Positions 33,829-42,967 of a DNA stretch of 64,000 bases are shown one piece after another. The stretch's first letter is position 1. Each line of letters starts with the position of its first letter. The position numbers and the translations under genes are program-made. Below the pieces are notes generated by a model. That model saw only the letters and a list, made by a program, of their open reading frames with translations. It searched no databases and was not told the DNA's origin. Origin of the DNA: a marine actinobacterium MedAcidi-G3 (GTDB taxonomy: Bacteria; Actinomycetota; Acidimicrobiia; Acidimicrobiales; Poriferisodalaceae); contig JUEP01000001.1 of the NCBI GenBank assembly GCA_000817105.1, positions 1 through 64,000 on the forward strand, given 5' to 3'.

Positions 33829-36035
33829 CTATTGCGATACGAAGAGATCGTTGGGGAATATCCCATGTAGAGGCGTTAGATCGTTTAGATGCCTTTGAAG
33901 CTCAAGGCTGGGTAGCAGCGGATGACCGGTTCTGGCAGATGGATGCTGATCGAATTAAAGCGCAAGGTCGTTGGGCCGAAATAGTCGGCAGCAAAGGAGC
34001 TAAGGAAGACGCTTTCTTCCGACGGATGCGCTTAACAAACAAATGCAAAAATGACTGGTCTCTACTGGCGCCTGAAACAAAAGAAATGACAGAGGCCTAC
34101 GCCAAGGGAGTCAATCGCTGGTTAAAGGAACAGGCAGACCAGCTTCCTGAAGAATATCAGTATCACGGTTTACCTCCGGAGAGCTGGGAGCCATGGCACT
34201 GCTTGGCTGTATACAAAATTCGCCATGTATTTATGGGCACTCTCCACCGAAAACTTTGGCGCGGGCACCTCTTGGCTACTTGCGGACCTGAGGTGGTTGA
34301 AGCGATGCAAGGCAACATAAACGATGACTCGGTTATCGCCTCGTTCGACAATCCAACCCTTGACCTCTTGTCAGGCTTACCAGAAGTCCTAAAAGCTAAT
34401 TCAGAACTACTCGAAGCCTTAGTCGACATTGACGGCGGTTCGAATTCTTGGGCTATTCATGGATCCCGAACTTCTTCAGGTATGCCACTTTTGGCAGGAG
34501 ACCCCCACCGTGGGATCGAATTTCCCAATGTGTACCACCAGTTCCATATGAAGTGTCCTGAGTTCAACGCGATAGGGCTAGCTTTTCCGGGAGTGCCCGG
34601 ATTTCCTCACTTCGGACACAATGACGACGTTGCCTGGTGTATCACCCATGGAATGGCCGATGACACAGATGTGTTCGTAGAGAGCACAGACTTGGATCAA
34701 GTCGAATGGGAAACCGAGCTGCTGACGGTGCGCGGAGAAGGCGACTATGAAGTCTATTGCGGCTCAACAGAACGTGGCCCGGTAGTAATTGGAGATCCGG
34801 CTGAGAACATGGCGTTATCGCTAGCCTGGACCGGGTTAGCGGGTACAGACACGACCTTCGATGCATTAATCCCGATGTTGAAAGCGTCGAGCTGCAAGAA
34901 ACTGGAAGACGCTGTTGCATGTTGGGTAATTCCCGTTAACAACGTGCTTAGCGCAGACACTCAGGGTCACATTTCATTTAAAATAAGAGGACGCGTCATT
35001 GAGCGGCCCGAAGCAAACCGGTGGATCCCGGTGGCCGGCGAGTCCGCTAGTTCATGGACTGACTTAGAACCAGTGGCCTTCGACCAACTTCCTGGAGTAA
35101 CTGATCCGCCAGAGGGCTACCTAGTAACGGCGAACAACCGACCCTCGAATAGTGGTCCCTATATCTCCCTCGATTTCGCAGGATCAGCCAGGTTCGATCG
35201 GATCTCCCAATTATTAGAAACACTGCCAGCGGCCTCGCTGTCAGACATGGAGAGAATTCACGGTGACGTTGTCTCGCTACGGGCACCCGACATTGTGGAT
35301 TCTCTACTGACTCATGCATCGAAATTCACCCACCCTTGGGCTGAGTGGTTGCTCAATTCATTGGCTAATTGGAACAATGAAATGTCGAAAAGTTCTATAG
35401 AAGCCGCAATGTACGCTGTCATCCGACGCCGCTGGTGTGAAAGCGTCGGAGAGAGGCTTGGGGTCTCAGCGCCGAGCTTTGGAGCTCCAGGATGGCCGTC
35501 GGCTGAGGCTGCCAGCCGAATGCTGGCAGATGCTGCCCTGGTGCTGTTAAGCGACCACAAACATGCTCTCATCCCGGGCTTGGAAACAGAAGATGACTTA
35601 GATCATGCTCTCTCCGCGTGTATTGACGAAACCTTGACCGAGCTACAACTTAGGCTTGGTGACGACAGGGAGACTTGGACTTGGGGACGGCTCCACCGAA
35701 TGTTCTCTCCACACTTCATGGCCTCATTGATTCAAGAAGCACATCACCTGCACCCCCCAGTGGACACATGTCCTGGAGACAGCGACACCGTTCGGTGTGG
35801 AAGCGTGATTCCAGAGAGAGGGGAGAGGGCCTCTGCAGCTTCGGTAGCTCGATACGCTTTCGACCTCGACGATTGGGACAAGTCCGGCTGGGTAGTTCCG
35901 CATGGTGTCTCGGGTGTTCGGGGTTCAGGGCATGACCTAGACCAGCGGCAAGCTTGGCTCGAGTGTGCGTTGCTTCCAATGGTGTTTAGCGACAAAGGTG
36001 TGAGAGAGGCCGAAGTTTCCTACTTCGAATTATGA
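33825..36035 (+). CDS. Penicillin acylase family (Ntn) amidohydrolase
   Basis: A 736-residue Ntn-hydrolase precursor: the alpha part, then the nucleophile Ser at the start of the beta part in DGGSNSWAIHGSRTSSGMPLLAGDPH (Ser near residue 206), then VPGFPHFGHNDDVAWCITHG. I place the start at the GTG at 33825, coupled to the upstream esterase (GTGA). These enzymes cleave amide bonds (beta-lactam side chains, acyl-homoserine lactones, N-acyl amines). They are usually exported, yet I see no signal peptide from this start (TIAIRRDRWGISHVEA), so it would be cytoplasmic. Autoprocessing is inferred from the family. Confidence 0.88.
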   Translation: MTIAIRRDRWGISHVEALDRLDAFEAQGWVAADDRFWQMDADRIKAQGRWAEIVGSKGAKEDAFFRRMRLTNKCKNDWSLLAPETKEMTEAYAKGVNRWLKEQADQLPEEYQYHGLPPESWEPWHCLAVYKIRHVFMGTLHRKLWRGHLLATCGPEVVEAMQGNINDDSVIASFDNPTLDLLSGLPEVLKANSELLEALVDIDGGSNSWAIHGSRTSSGMPLLAGDPHRGIEFPNVYHQFHMKCPEFNAIGLAFPGVPGFPHFGHNDDVAWCITHGMADDTDVFVESTDLDQVEWETELLTVRGEGDYEVYCGSTERGPVVIGDPAENMALSLAWTGLAGTDTTFDALIPMLKASSCKKLEDAVACWVIPVNNVLSADTQGHISFKIRGRVIERPEANRWIPVAGESASSWTDLEPVAFDQLPGVTDPPEGYLVTANNRPSNSGPYISLDFAGSARFDRISQLLETLPAASLSDMERIHGDVVSLRAPDIVDSLLTHASKFTHPWAEWLLNSLANWNNEMSKSSIEAAMYAVIRRRWCESVGERLGVSAPSFGAPGWPSAEAASRMLADAALVLLSDHKHALIPGLETEDDLDHALSACIDETLTELQLRLGDDRETWTWGRLHRMFSPHFMASLIQEAHHLHPPVDTCPGDSDTVRCGSVIPERGERASAASVARYAFDLDDWDKSGWVVPHGVSGVRGSGHDLDQRQAWLECALLPMVFSDKGVREAEVSYFEL

Positions 36036-36100
36036 AGCGCACGAGCGCGTATTTGTAACCGCCTTGACAGCCGTAACTAATGAGCGACTAATTTTGTCTC

Positions 36101-37195
36101 ATGACCTTGACCGATGCTGCAGCTGCTAGCGACTTGAATGAAGTTATTACGGCGGGCCACGACCAGCTTTGGCAAGCACTAGGCGCCTGTGGTACTTGGT
36201 GGTCAGGTGCAGACCGGGTAGCGGCGATAGCCGAGGCACGGCAAGCACTTCGTTGTGAGTTGTGCCGAGCTCGTTTGGAAGCTCTGAGCCCAATGATGGT
36301 TGCGGGTAAGCATGACTCTATTTCGAATATGCCCGAGTTAGCAGTCGACTTAATTCACAGATTGACAACGGATCCAGGGAGATTGTCAAAAGACTGGGCA
36401 TCGCAGGTAATCGAATCAATCACAGAAGAGGCTTATGTAGAACTTGCCACAGTGATCTGTGTTCAGTATGTGATTGACAGCTATAGCCGCTGTTTGGGCG
36501 CACCACTTCGAGAGTTGCCCATAGCTGGCGAGGGAGAGCCAAGTCGGATAAGGCCACAAGGAGTGGGAGATGTAGGCGCATGGGTAAGTCAAAGTTTAGA
36601 TAAATCCCTGGCAAACGTTTCACGAGCTGCGTCCCTAGTTCCAGATACTGAGAACTTGTGGCGTGAACTAGTCCAGATCCACTACAGCCGTGGACCTGAG
36701 TTCGCTGACCTTATTTGGGATCGGGCGCTTACCCGACCCCAAGTAGAACTTCTAGCGTCAACGGTGTCTGCCTTAAACGAGTGTTTTTACTGAACAGTTG
36801 CGCACGTGTCGTTGCTCCGTGCGAGCAGCGAAGCACTTAGTTCCGAGGTCGATATTGACGATCTAGAGGCAGGAGCTCAAGTAGAAAATGGCGACTTGCT
36901 AGTCCGCTATGCGGAATCTGCTGTTCTGGGTCACAGTGACCTAACGGCGCTTCGCGAAGAAGTAGAGGATCGACTCGGGAGAAAAGCCCTTATAGAGGCT
37001 GCGGCCACTGTGTCTGCCTTTGAGGGCCTCAACCGTATAGCCGATGTAACCGGAATTCAGCTGGATGACGGCCTTGCTGACGAGTCAGCTGACTTTAGGA
37101 CAGCGCTTGGTCTAGATGCTTACTCGGGTGCTTCTAGCACTAAGTCTCAAGGGAGACCTGGCCGAGCGCAAAATGTGATGGGAATTTTTAGATAG
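36101..37195 (+). CDS. AhpD/carboxymuconolactone-decarboxylase-like protein with in-frame TGA: candidate selenoprotein
   Basis: One frame runs from the ATG at 36101 to the TAG at 37193-37195 with a single internal TGA (36791-36793): 364 residues if decoded. At the TGA the protein reads LNE-C228-F-Y-U231-TVA-H235-VSLL, that is E-C-x-x-U-x-x-x-H, where AhpD-type peroxidases have E-C-x-x-C-x-x-x-H. The TGA thus replaces the catalytic second Cys. The flanks fit the family on both sides: RALTRPQVELLASTVSALNECFY before, and AAATVSAFEGLNRIADVTGI after. A further CELC motif lies at 52-55. Stems that could serve as SECIS follow the TGA. Alternatives are two separate genes or a Cys-to-stop mutation; the intact downstream frame argues against both. 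Confidence 0.82.
36801..36823 (+). promoter_or_regulatory. Candidate bacterial SECIS hairpin
   Basis: CGCACG (36801-36806) pairs perfectly with CGTGCG (36818-36823) around an 11-base loop starting TG; the loop G is 15 bases after the TGA, at the short edge of the usual range. An alternative stem, GTGC (36819-36822) with GCAC a few bases on, puts a loop G 30 bases after the TGA. Which one forms cannot be decided by eye. Confidence 0.45.
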
Positions 37196-37233
37196 GAATT
37201 ATGGCCTGCGCCCAAGGTGTTGGAGGATCAATG

Positions 37234-38358
37234 CTAGCTGTCTATCTGCGGCTCTCGAGGTAAACCCAGAATACGTTCTCCGATTATGTTGCGTTGAATT
37301 TCGCTTGACCCGCCCGCTATTCGCATGCCAGGGGAATAGAGCAAATCTTCAGTGGATTTAGAGTTCAACATTGACTCGGCGCCTTGGAGTGAAGAAGCTA
37401 ACTGAGCTTCGTCATAACCAAGTTCGCTATTCATTAACTTCGCGACAGGGGCAATCAACGGATCGCCTCCCCTTCTCTCCATGAGCGATTGAAGAGCATT
37501 GCCTCGATTCAAAATTCGGGTTAATTCATCAGATTTCACGCTGTCAACAGAACCAGAGCCCTCAACCATTGCCTCTAATCGTTTTCTCAGGCTTATGACA
37601 CCAGCAGCCCCCGCACCGCCCCGTTCATCTTGGAGCACTCCCATAGCGACGCCCCAACCGCCGTTTACCTCTCCAAGCACTGATTCTGCAGGTAACGAGA
37701 CATCAGTGAAGAACACCTCGCAGAACTCGCTGTCGCCAGTCATTTGCTTGATAGGTCGAACCTCAAGACCAGCAAGTTCCATGTCCAATAAGAAAAAGGT
37801 TATGCCCTTATGTTTTGGCTGCTCGCTGTCAGTGCGAGCCATCAAAATTCCGTATTGAGCGAATTGGGCGTTCGAAGACCAAACCTTTTGTCCATTTAGA
37901 ATGTAATAATCTCCGTCTCTGATTGCGGAAGTTTGTAGACCAGCTAAGTCGGACCCGGCCCCAGGCTCGCTGAAGAGCTGACACCAAAGAATTTCGTTGC
38001 TCAGCGTCGCTCGTAAGAAATATTCGCGTTGCTCATCGGTGCCTGATCGGAGGATTGCTTCCCCAGCCAACACAAGCCCTTGAAGGTTAAGGTAGGGGGC
38101 GACTTCAGCCTTGGCGCACTCTTCGTGCCAGACCACATTATGGTCAACAGTCAAACCCATACCGCCATATTCAGTTGGCCAATGAACGCCCGCCCAGCCT
38201 GCATCGAAGCAGTGCCGTTGCCATAGCATCGCGTGTTGATGCAGGTTCGGCGGCAAGATCGCTCCATAAGCAGGACAAGCGCCACCAGAAAGGACAGCGG
38301 TAGCAATAAATTCTGCAGCGTCTTCGCGAAATGCAGCGATGGAGGGAATCTCAGCCAT
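37234..38358 (-). CDS. Acyl-CoA dehydrogenase
   Basis: A 374-residue acyl-CoA dehydrogenase of the RNIIGERILGLP class. N-terminal GVHWPTEYGGMGLTVDHNVVWHEE, the FAD/substrate segment WCQLFSEPGAGSDLAGL, LNGQKVWSSNAQFAQYG, and the C-terminal GMRIAGGSSEIQRNIIGER. The Glu of the YEGT motif is Gly here. The helix region (AMGVLQDERGGAGAAG) may supply the base, as proposed for similar FadE proteins. It converges with the AhpD-like gene (38-bp gap) and is divergent from the M20 peptidase. Confidence 0.92.
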   Translation of the reverse strand: MAEIPSIAAFREDAAEFIATAVLSGGACPAYGAILPPNLHQHAMLWQRHCFDAGWAGVHWPTEYGGMGLTVDHNVVWHEECAKAEVAPYLNLQGLVLAGEAILRSGTDEQREYFLRATLSNEILWCQLFSEPGAGSDLAGLQTSAIRDGDYYILNGQKVWSSNAQFAQYGILMARTDSEQPKHKGITFFLLDMELAGLEVRPIKQMTGDSEFCEVFFTDVSLPAESVLGEVNGGWGVAMGVLQDERGGAGAAGVISLRKRLEAMVEGSGSVDSVKSDELTRILNRGNALQSLMERRGGDPLIAPVAKLMNSELGYDEAQLASSLQGAESMLNSKSTEDLLYSPGMRIAGGSSEIQRNIIGERILGLPREPQIDS

Positions 38359-38417
38359 AGACAGAAGGTAGTGCTAGGTGGAGATGACTGCATAGCTGTT
38401 TCGGTAGCATCGCAAAT

Positions 38418-39782
38418 ATGAGCGATTTGAGTCATACAAATGAGAAACTGACCAACCAAACTATTGAGTTACTCCAAACGATGATTCGTCATGAATGTGT
38501 TAATACCGGCGAGAGCGATTCTGGTGAAGAAATTCGAAATAGCGATGTACTGGAAAGCTTTCTGGAAGGGCCCGGAGTTGAGGTAGAACGGTTCGATTGT
38601 CTCCCAGGTCGCCGCTCTATGGTTGCTCGGATCGAAGGGACCGACCCGACAGCACCATCGCTATGTCTGATGGGACACACTGACGTTGTGCCAGTCAGCC
38701 CAGAAGGGTGGAGTCGAGACCCATTTGGCGGCGAATTAATCGACGGAGAAGTTTGGGGGCGCGGTGCTGTCGACATGTTGAATCTAACGTCTTCTATGGC
38801 TGTAGCTTTTCGTCATCTAGCTCGAAGTGACTTTCGACCCAAGGGTGATTTGGTCTACTTCGGAGTGGCAGATGAAGAAGCTGGCGGAACCTATGGTGCT
38901 AAATGGATGGCCGAGAATCATTGGGACGCGATGGCAGCTGATTATGTGTTGACTGAATTCGGTGGTTTGCCAACTGAAACTCCGGATGGGAAAAAGCTCA
39001 CACTCGCAGCTGGTGAGAAAGGCCTTGGCTGGCGCAGATTAACTGTAAGAGGAACGCCCGGCCACGGATCTATGCCATTTGGCTCTGATAACGCGGTGTT
39101 GAAAGCGGCGGAAGTTATTCGTAGGTTGGGGAATTACCGTCCTACCGCCAAATTAACCGAGATGTGGCAGCATCAGATTTCGACTCTTGAACTCGACGGT
39201 GAGGTAAAGGATGCGTTGCTCCACCCGGAGACGGTGTGGGATGCAATCGCAAATTTAGATTCACCTGGATTGGCCCGCCATCTTCACGCCTGCAGCCACA
39301 CAACATTTTCACCGAACGTCGTCCACGGCGGAGTAAAAACGAACGTAATCCCCGATTCCGTCGAAATAGACGTAGATATTCGGACCGCCCCCGGGGACAG
39401 CGATCAAGTTGACCGACACCTTCGAGAGGCCCTAGGAGAATTATTCGACGAGGTGGAAGTCCGGGCAATTCATAACGACCCCGCTACGTTCTCTTCTACC
39501 GATACGCCAATGTGGAACCTCCTGGAGGAGATGATGCAGAAAGCCCACCCTGGTGCACCATTAATCCCGTCACTGATCGTTGGAGCTACGGACGCCCGCT
39601 TTTATCGCGACAGAGGTTCCGTAGCCTATGGGGCTGGACTATTTAGCAATAGGGTCAATTCGTCGGACTTCATGAGTCGATTCCACGGCCACGATGAGCG
39701 AGTGGACGTCGATTCTCTCGCCCTGACTACGCAACTATGGCTCGATGTCGCTACAAATTTCTGGGATCGAGTCAACAGCTGA
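38418..39782 (+). CDS. M20-family metallopeptidase/deacylase
   Basis: A 454-residue zinc-dependent amidohydrolase (ArgE/DapE/ACY1 type). Metal ligands: MGHTDVVP (His near 88), WGRGAVDMLN (Asp), and the catalytic Glu pair in GVADEEAGGTYGAKWM (about 152-167), with SLIVGATDARFYRDRG and RFHGHDERVDV later. The dimerisation domain inserts in the middle. It is larger than DapE (about 375 residues), closer to the M20 general peptidase / aminoacylase group. It cleaves an amide or peptide bond; the substrate is unknown. Confidence 0.9.
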   Translation: MSDLSHTNEKLTNQTIELLQTMIRHECVNTGESDSGEEIRNSDVLESFLEGPGVEVERFDCLPGRRSMVARIEGTDPTAPSLCLMGHTDVVPVSPEGWSRDPFGGELIDGEVWGRGAVDMLNLTSSMAVAFRHLARSDFRPKGDLVYFGVADEEAGGTYGAKWMAENHWDAMAADYVLTEFGGLPTETPDGKKLTLAAGEKGLGWRRLTVRGTPGHGSMPFGSDNAVLKAAEVIRRLGNYRPTAKLTEMWQHQISTLELDGEVKDALLHPETVWDAIANLDSPGLARHLHACSHTTFSPNVVHGGVKTNVIPDSVEIDVDIRTAPGDSDQVDRHLREALGELFDEVEVRAIHNDPATFSSTDTPMWNLLEEMMQKAHPGAPLIPSLIVGATDARFYRDRGSVAYGAGLFSNRVNSSDFMSRFHGHDERVDVDSLALTTQLWLDVATNFWDRVNS

Positions 39783-39790
39783 AGGGGTTC

Positions 39791-40480
39791 TCAACCAGCT
39801 GAGCAACCAACCTTTGGAGACACATCAGAGGTTCTGCCAACTCGAAGCGAAGTGACGACGCCCGCCTCGTCTAGTTCCCAGATAACTCTCATTTGCTTGT
39901 CACCGTTGGTTACAGGAACAAACGTCAGGGCATCACTTGATGATGATTCCTCAATCTTGCTGCCGAAGGCTGACTTGATGTCACCCTTAGACGACCCAAT
40001 TCCATATCCCGACTTTGTGGTTATGGGACCGCTAGAGATATCGATTCGCACCACTTCTCCGCTGACAACCATAAAAGACGCACCAGTCGCGCCGGCTGCT
40101 GGCGTGTAGTACTGGCATTTCTCGGTACCAGTTGACGCCGCATTAAAGCTAACTCCTGCCGCCTCTTGCGCTTCTTCTAACGTGTGACCTATGCGAACTG
40201 GTCCCAACCCCGCAGTTGTGATGGTGTCGGCATCGGTCAAGGTAGGCGGAGTCGTTGTCTCAACGTCGGTCCCATATCGTTCAGCCGCAGACTGAACAGC
40301 ATCCGAAGTTGAGGCTGAATCATCAGACGACGCGACATCTGATGACGAAGGCGTTGTAACGCTGGGAAGAGTCGTCGTTGAATCACTAGCAGTGCTGCTT
40401 AACGAGCAGCCGGAGGCTATGAGAGCCAGGGCGCATGCGACGCCAAATAAGTTTTTCGCGCCAATATTTCTGTGTGTCAT
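39791..40480 (-). CDS. Predicted lipoprotein of unknown function
   Basis: A 229-residue protein with a lipoprotein signal: a basic start, the hydrophobic stretch LFGVACALALIASG and lipobox IASGC (Cys near residue 25). A Ser/Thr/Asp-rich linker of about 60 residues follows, then a globular domain with ITTAGLGPVRIGHTLEEAQEAAG and two later Cys (EKCQYY and VGC near the end) that could form a disulfide. I do not recognise a characterised family. It would be anchored to the outer face of the membrane. It converges with the M20 gene (8-bp gap). Confidence 0.75.
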   Translation of the reverse strand: MTHRNIGAKNLFGVACALALIASGCSLSSTASDSTTTLPSVTTPSSSDVASSDDSASTSDAVQSAAERYGTDVETTTPPTLTDADTITTAGLGPVRIGHTLEEAQEAAGVSFNAASTGTEKCQYYTPAAGATGASFMVVSGEVVRIDISSGPITTKSGYGIGSSKGDIKSAFGSKIEESSSSDALTFVPVTNGDKQMRVIWELDEAGVVTSLRVGRTSDVSPKVGCSAG

Positions 40481-40666
40481 CTTCGCTTCGTCACCTTTTG
40501 AAGTGTCTTCCAGTATGGAAGGCGTTTAATTCCGATCTCTATTGATGAGCGTACATCTGTTCAGCTCGACGTGCGGCTTTGGTTCAGCGGTTAGTCTGGG
40601 ACACTAGTTATGCACGACCGTTTGGAGCTGTTGGCTGCAGCTGCAAAAACTGAATGGAGGATCTCG

Positions 40667-42391
40667 ATGTCCAAAGCAGAGTTTGACATTGTGATTAGAG
40701 GCGGCGATGTCGTTGATGGCACTGGAGCCAGAACTAAGAAAGCAGACGTAGCGATCGCTGGTGACCGGATTGTGGCGATCGGCCAGGTAGAGGGGAAGGG
40801 TGCTCAAGAAATTGACGCCACGGGAAAGGTCGTAACGCCTGGGTTCGTCGATATCCACACCCATTTAGATGCCCAGTTGGCTTGGGACCCGATTGGTTCC
40901 AGCTCTTGTTGGCATGGAATTACTTCAGTAGTGATGGGCAACTGCGGAGTTACCTTTGCTCCGGTTAAGACCGAAGACATCTCTCACTTAGCAGAAATGA
41001 TGGAATCGGTCGAAGATATTCCCCGAGAGGCAATACTGCAGGGGTTGCCCTGGGACTGGCGAACTTACGGTGAGTACCTATCTTTTCTCGACGGCTTACC
41101 TAAGGGCATCAATGTTGGGGGAATGGTAGGTCACGTGGCGGTGCGATGGAACGTAATGGGGGAGGAAAGCTTAGATGAAGAGCCGGCTACTGCTGAACAG
41201 GTCGCTCAAATGTGCGATCTGGTTGATGAGGCAATAGGTGCAGGAGCTCTAGGATTTTCTACTTCACGAACACTGCTGCACCGTACCCCTGATGGTCGAC
41301 CAATCCCGGGCACGTTTGCGGATGATGAAGAGCTGTTTGCGTTTGCGGATGTTCTCGGTCGCCATGGAAAGGGCGTATTCGAATCGGCTCCCAGATTCGA
41401 AAAAGCCGGCGCTGACTGGTCAGGACTCAAGCACGAAATAAAAACTCTGGGCGAAGTTACTCGCCGTAGCGGTCGGCCATCGACCTTTGGATTGGTCTAT
41501 AACGCTGTTAGGCCCGATATGAGTGACGTAGCGCTTGCCGAGGTGGCAGCCGAGAATAGGAAGGGAGCTGAGCTTCGCCCTCAAACGACTTGCCGCCCTA
41601 TCGGAGTTGTTCTTGGAATCCAGCATCGCACCCCATGGGCTCGCGCCGGAGAGACATGGAAGTCGATGCAAGATATGAACCTGGGTGAACGGCTTGCTCT
41701 CATCCGCGATAGCAACACACGTCGAATGCTTATCGAGGAAGCAAATAACCCTGAGAAAATTCATGGTGGGGGCAGCGCTATGGTCGACCTGAGTCGGCTA
41801 TATCTGCTGGATGCCGAAAATCCCGACTACAGGGTTGGGCCAGAGGGAACGCTAGAGGCAAAAGCTGCTCAAGCAGGTGTTACACCTGTTGAGTATTTCC
41901 TAGCTGAGACTGACCGGTCCGACGGTTCCGTAATGCTCTCTCTTCCCATCTTAAATCAAGACTACGAAGCGATTGAGACGATGATGGCGGACGAAGCCAT
42001 AGTGATGGGGCTAGCCGACGCAGGGGCACACGTTGGCCAGATAATGGATTCAAGTCAACCGACTTACTTCCTAAGTCATTGGGTTCGAGACACTGGCTTT
42101 TTCACTCTTGAAGAGGGAGTTCGAAGGATTACGTCAGACACAGCAGATTTATTTGGTTTAGTAGATCGAGGTCGGATAGTCGAAGGTGCATATGCCGACG
42201 TCAATGTGATTGATTTCGAACGTTTGTCTTTAATAGGCCCGGAATACGTGCATGACTTTCCGGGCGGAGCAGGCCGTTACATTCAACGAGGTACCGGCTA
42301 CGACGCGACAATTGTTAATGGCAAAGTGTTTATGGAAGATGGCGAACACACCGGGGAATTGGCGGGAGTGACTCTTAGGTCAACTGACTAA
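40667..42391 (+). CDS. D-aminoacylase/N-acyl-D-amino-acid deacylase-like amidohydrolase
   Basis: A 574-residue metal-dependent amidohydrolase. The ATG at 40667 is preceded by GGAGG. Features: FDIVIRGGDVVDGTG, DVAIAGDRIVAIG, the metal-binding GFVDIHTHLDAQLAWDP (about 60-76), GITSVVMGNCGVTFAP, GFSTSRTLLH, LADAGAHVGQIMDSSQPTYFLSHWVRD and the C-terminal GAYADVNVIDFERL. This is the N-acyl-D-amino-acid deacylase (amidohydrolase_3) pattern; many actinobacterial members have unproven substrates. Monocistronic promoter region upstream of about 190 bp. Confidence 0.9.
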   Translation: MSKAEFDIVIRGGDVVDGTGARTKKADVAIAGDRIVAIGQVEGKGAQEIDATGKVVTPGFVDIHTHLDAQLAWDPIGSSSCWHGITSVVMGNCGVTFAPVKTEDISHLAEMMESVEDIPREAILQGLPWDWRTYGEYLSFLDGLPKGINVGGMVGHVAVRWNVMGEESLDEEPATAEQVAQMCDLVDEAIGAGALGFSTSRTLLHRTPDGRPIPGTFADDEELFAFADVLGRHGKGVFESAPRFEKAGADWSGLKHEIKTLGEVTRRSGRPSTFGLVYNAVRPDMSDVALAEVAAENRKGAELRPQTTCRPIGVVLGIQHRTPWARAGETWKSMQDMNLGERLALIRDSNTRRMLIEEANNPEKIHGGGSAMVDLSRLYLLDAENPDYRVGPEGTLEAKAAQAGVTPVEYFLAETDRSDGSVMLSLPILNQDYEAIETMMADEAIVMGLADAGAHVGQIMDSSQPTYFLSHWVRDTGFFTLEEGVRRITSDTADLFGLVDRGRIVEGAYADVNVIDFERLSLIGPEYVHDFPGGAGRYIQRGTGYDATIVNGKVFMEDGEHTGELAGVTLRSTD

Positions 42392-42424
42392 CGACTTCGA
42401 GTGTTCTGACGGTAGGGTGCTCCA

Positions 42425-42901
42425 ATGGCTTCAGTACCCGAAATGAATATTGATGAACAGACGATTTACCGGGTGACCCTCGGTACCACTAAAGGCACCA
42501 TCGTCATGGACCTCGACCCGAAGTTGGCACCAAATACCGTTAACAACTTCATCAATCTTGCGCGCGATGGGTACTACACCGGTTTGACGTTTCACAGAGT
42601 TGTACCCGATTTCGTCGTTCAGGGCGGCTGTCCTGAAGGGACAGGGACAGGTGGACCCGGATATCGCTTTGACGATGAACCGGTCACCGGCGAATACACA
42701 TTGGGAGCGGTAGCGATGGCAAACGCCGGGCCAAACACTAATGGAAGCCAATTTTTCATCTGTATTGATGATTGTCGCTCGAAACTTGCACCTGCCTACA
42801 ACCTGTTCGGCTTTGTGACGGCAGGTATGGATGTGGCCCTGAGTATCGAAGTTGGCGACGTAATGGAAAAGGTCGAAATCGAGGAGATTGCCGGATCCTA
42901 A
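42425..42901 (+). CDS. Cyclophilin-type peptidyl-prolyl cis-trans isomerase
   Basis: A 158-residue cyclophilin: TTKGTIVMDLDPKLAPNTVNNFINLARDGYYTGLTFHRVVPDFVVQGGCPEGTGTGGPGYRF, then NGSQFFI. The catalytic Arg (FHRV) and the QGG, GSQFF signature are intact. No signal peptide, so it is cytoplasmic. It assists proline isomerisation in protein folding. It starts 33 bp after the amidohydrolase and is likely cotranscribed, though not functionally linked. Confidence 0.95.
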   Translation: MASVPEMNIDEQTIYRVTLGTTKGTIVMDLDPKLAPNTVNNFINLARDGYYTGLTFHRVVPDFVVQGGCPEGTGTGGPGYRFDDEPVTGEYTLGAVAMANAGPNTNGSQFFICIDDCRSKLAPAYNLFGFVTAGMDVALSIEVGDVMEKVEIEEIAGS

Positions 42902-42967
42902 ATCTCGCTGAAGGGATGCCCTGTAAACGGGTATGGTGTGGGCTCTAGTAAAAAGCGAGGTCCTAAT

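Noticed and set aside
27284..37195. Reassigned TGA codon (alternative genetic code) as explanation for the two interrupted genes
   Set aside because: Many intact genes in the window end in TGA, including tightly spaced ATGA/GTGA overlaps, so TGA normally means stop.
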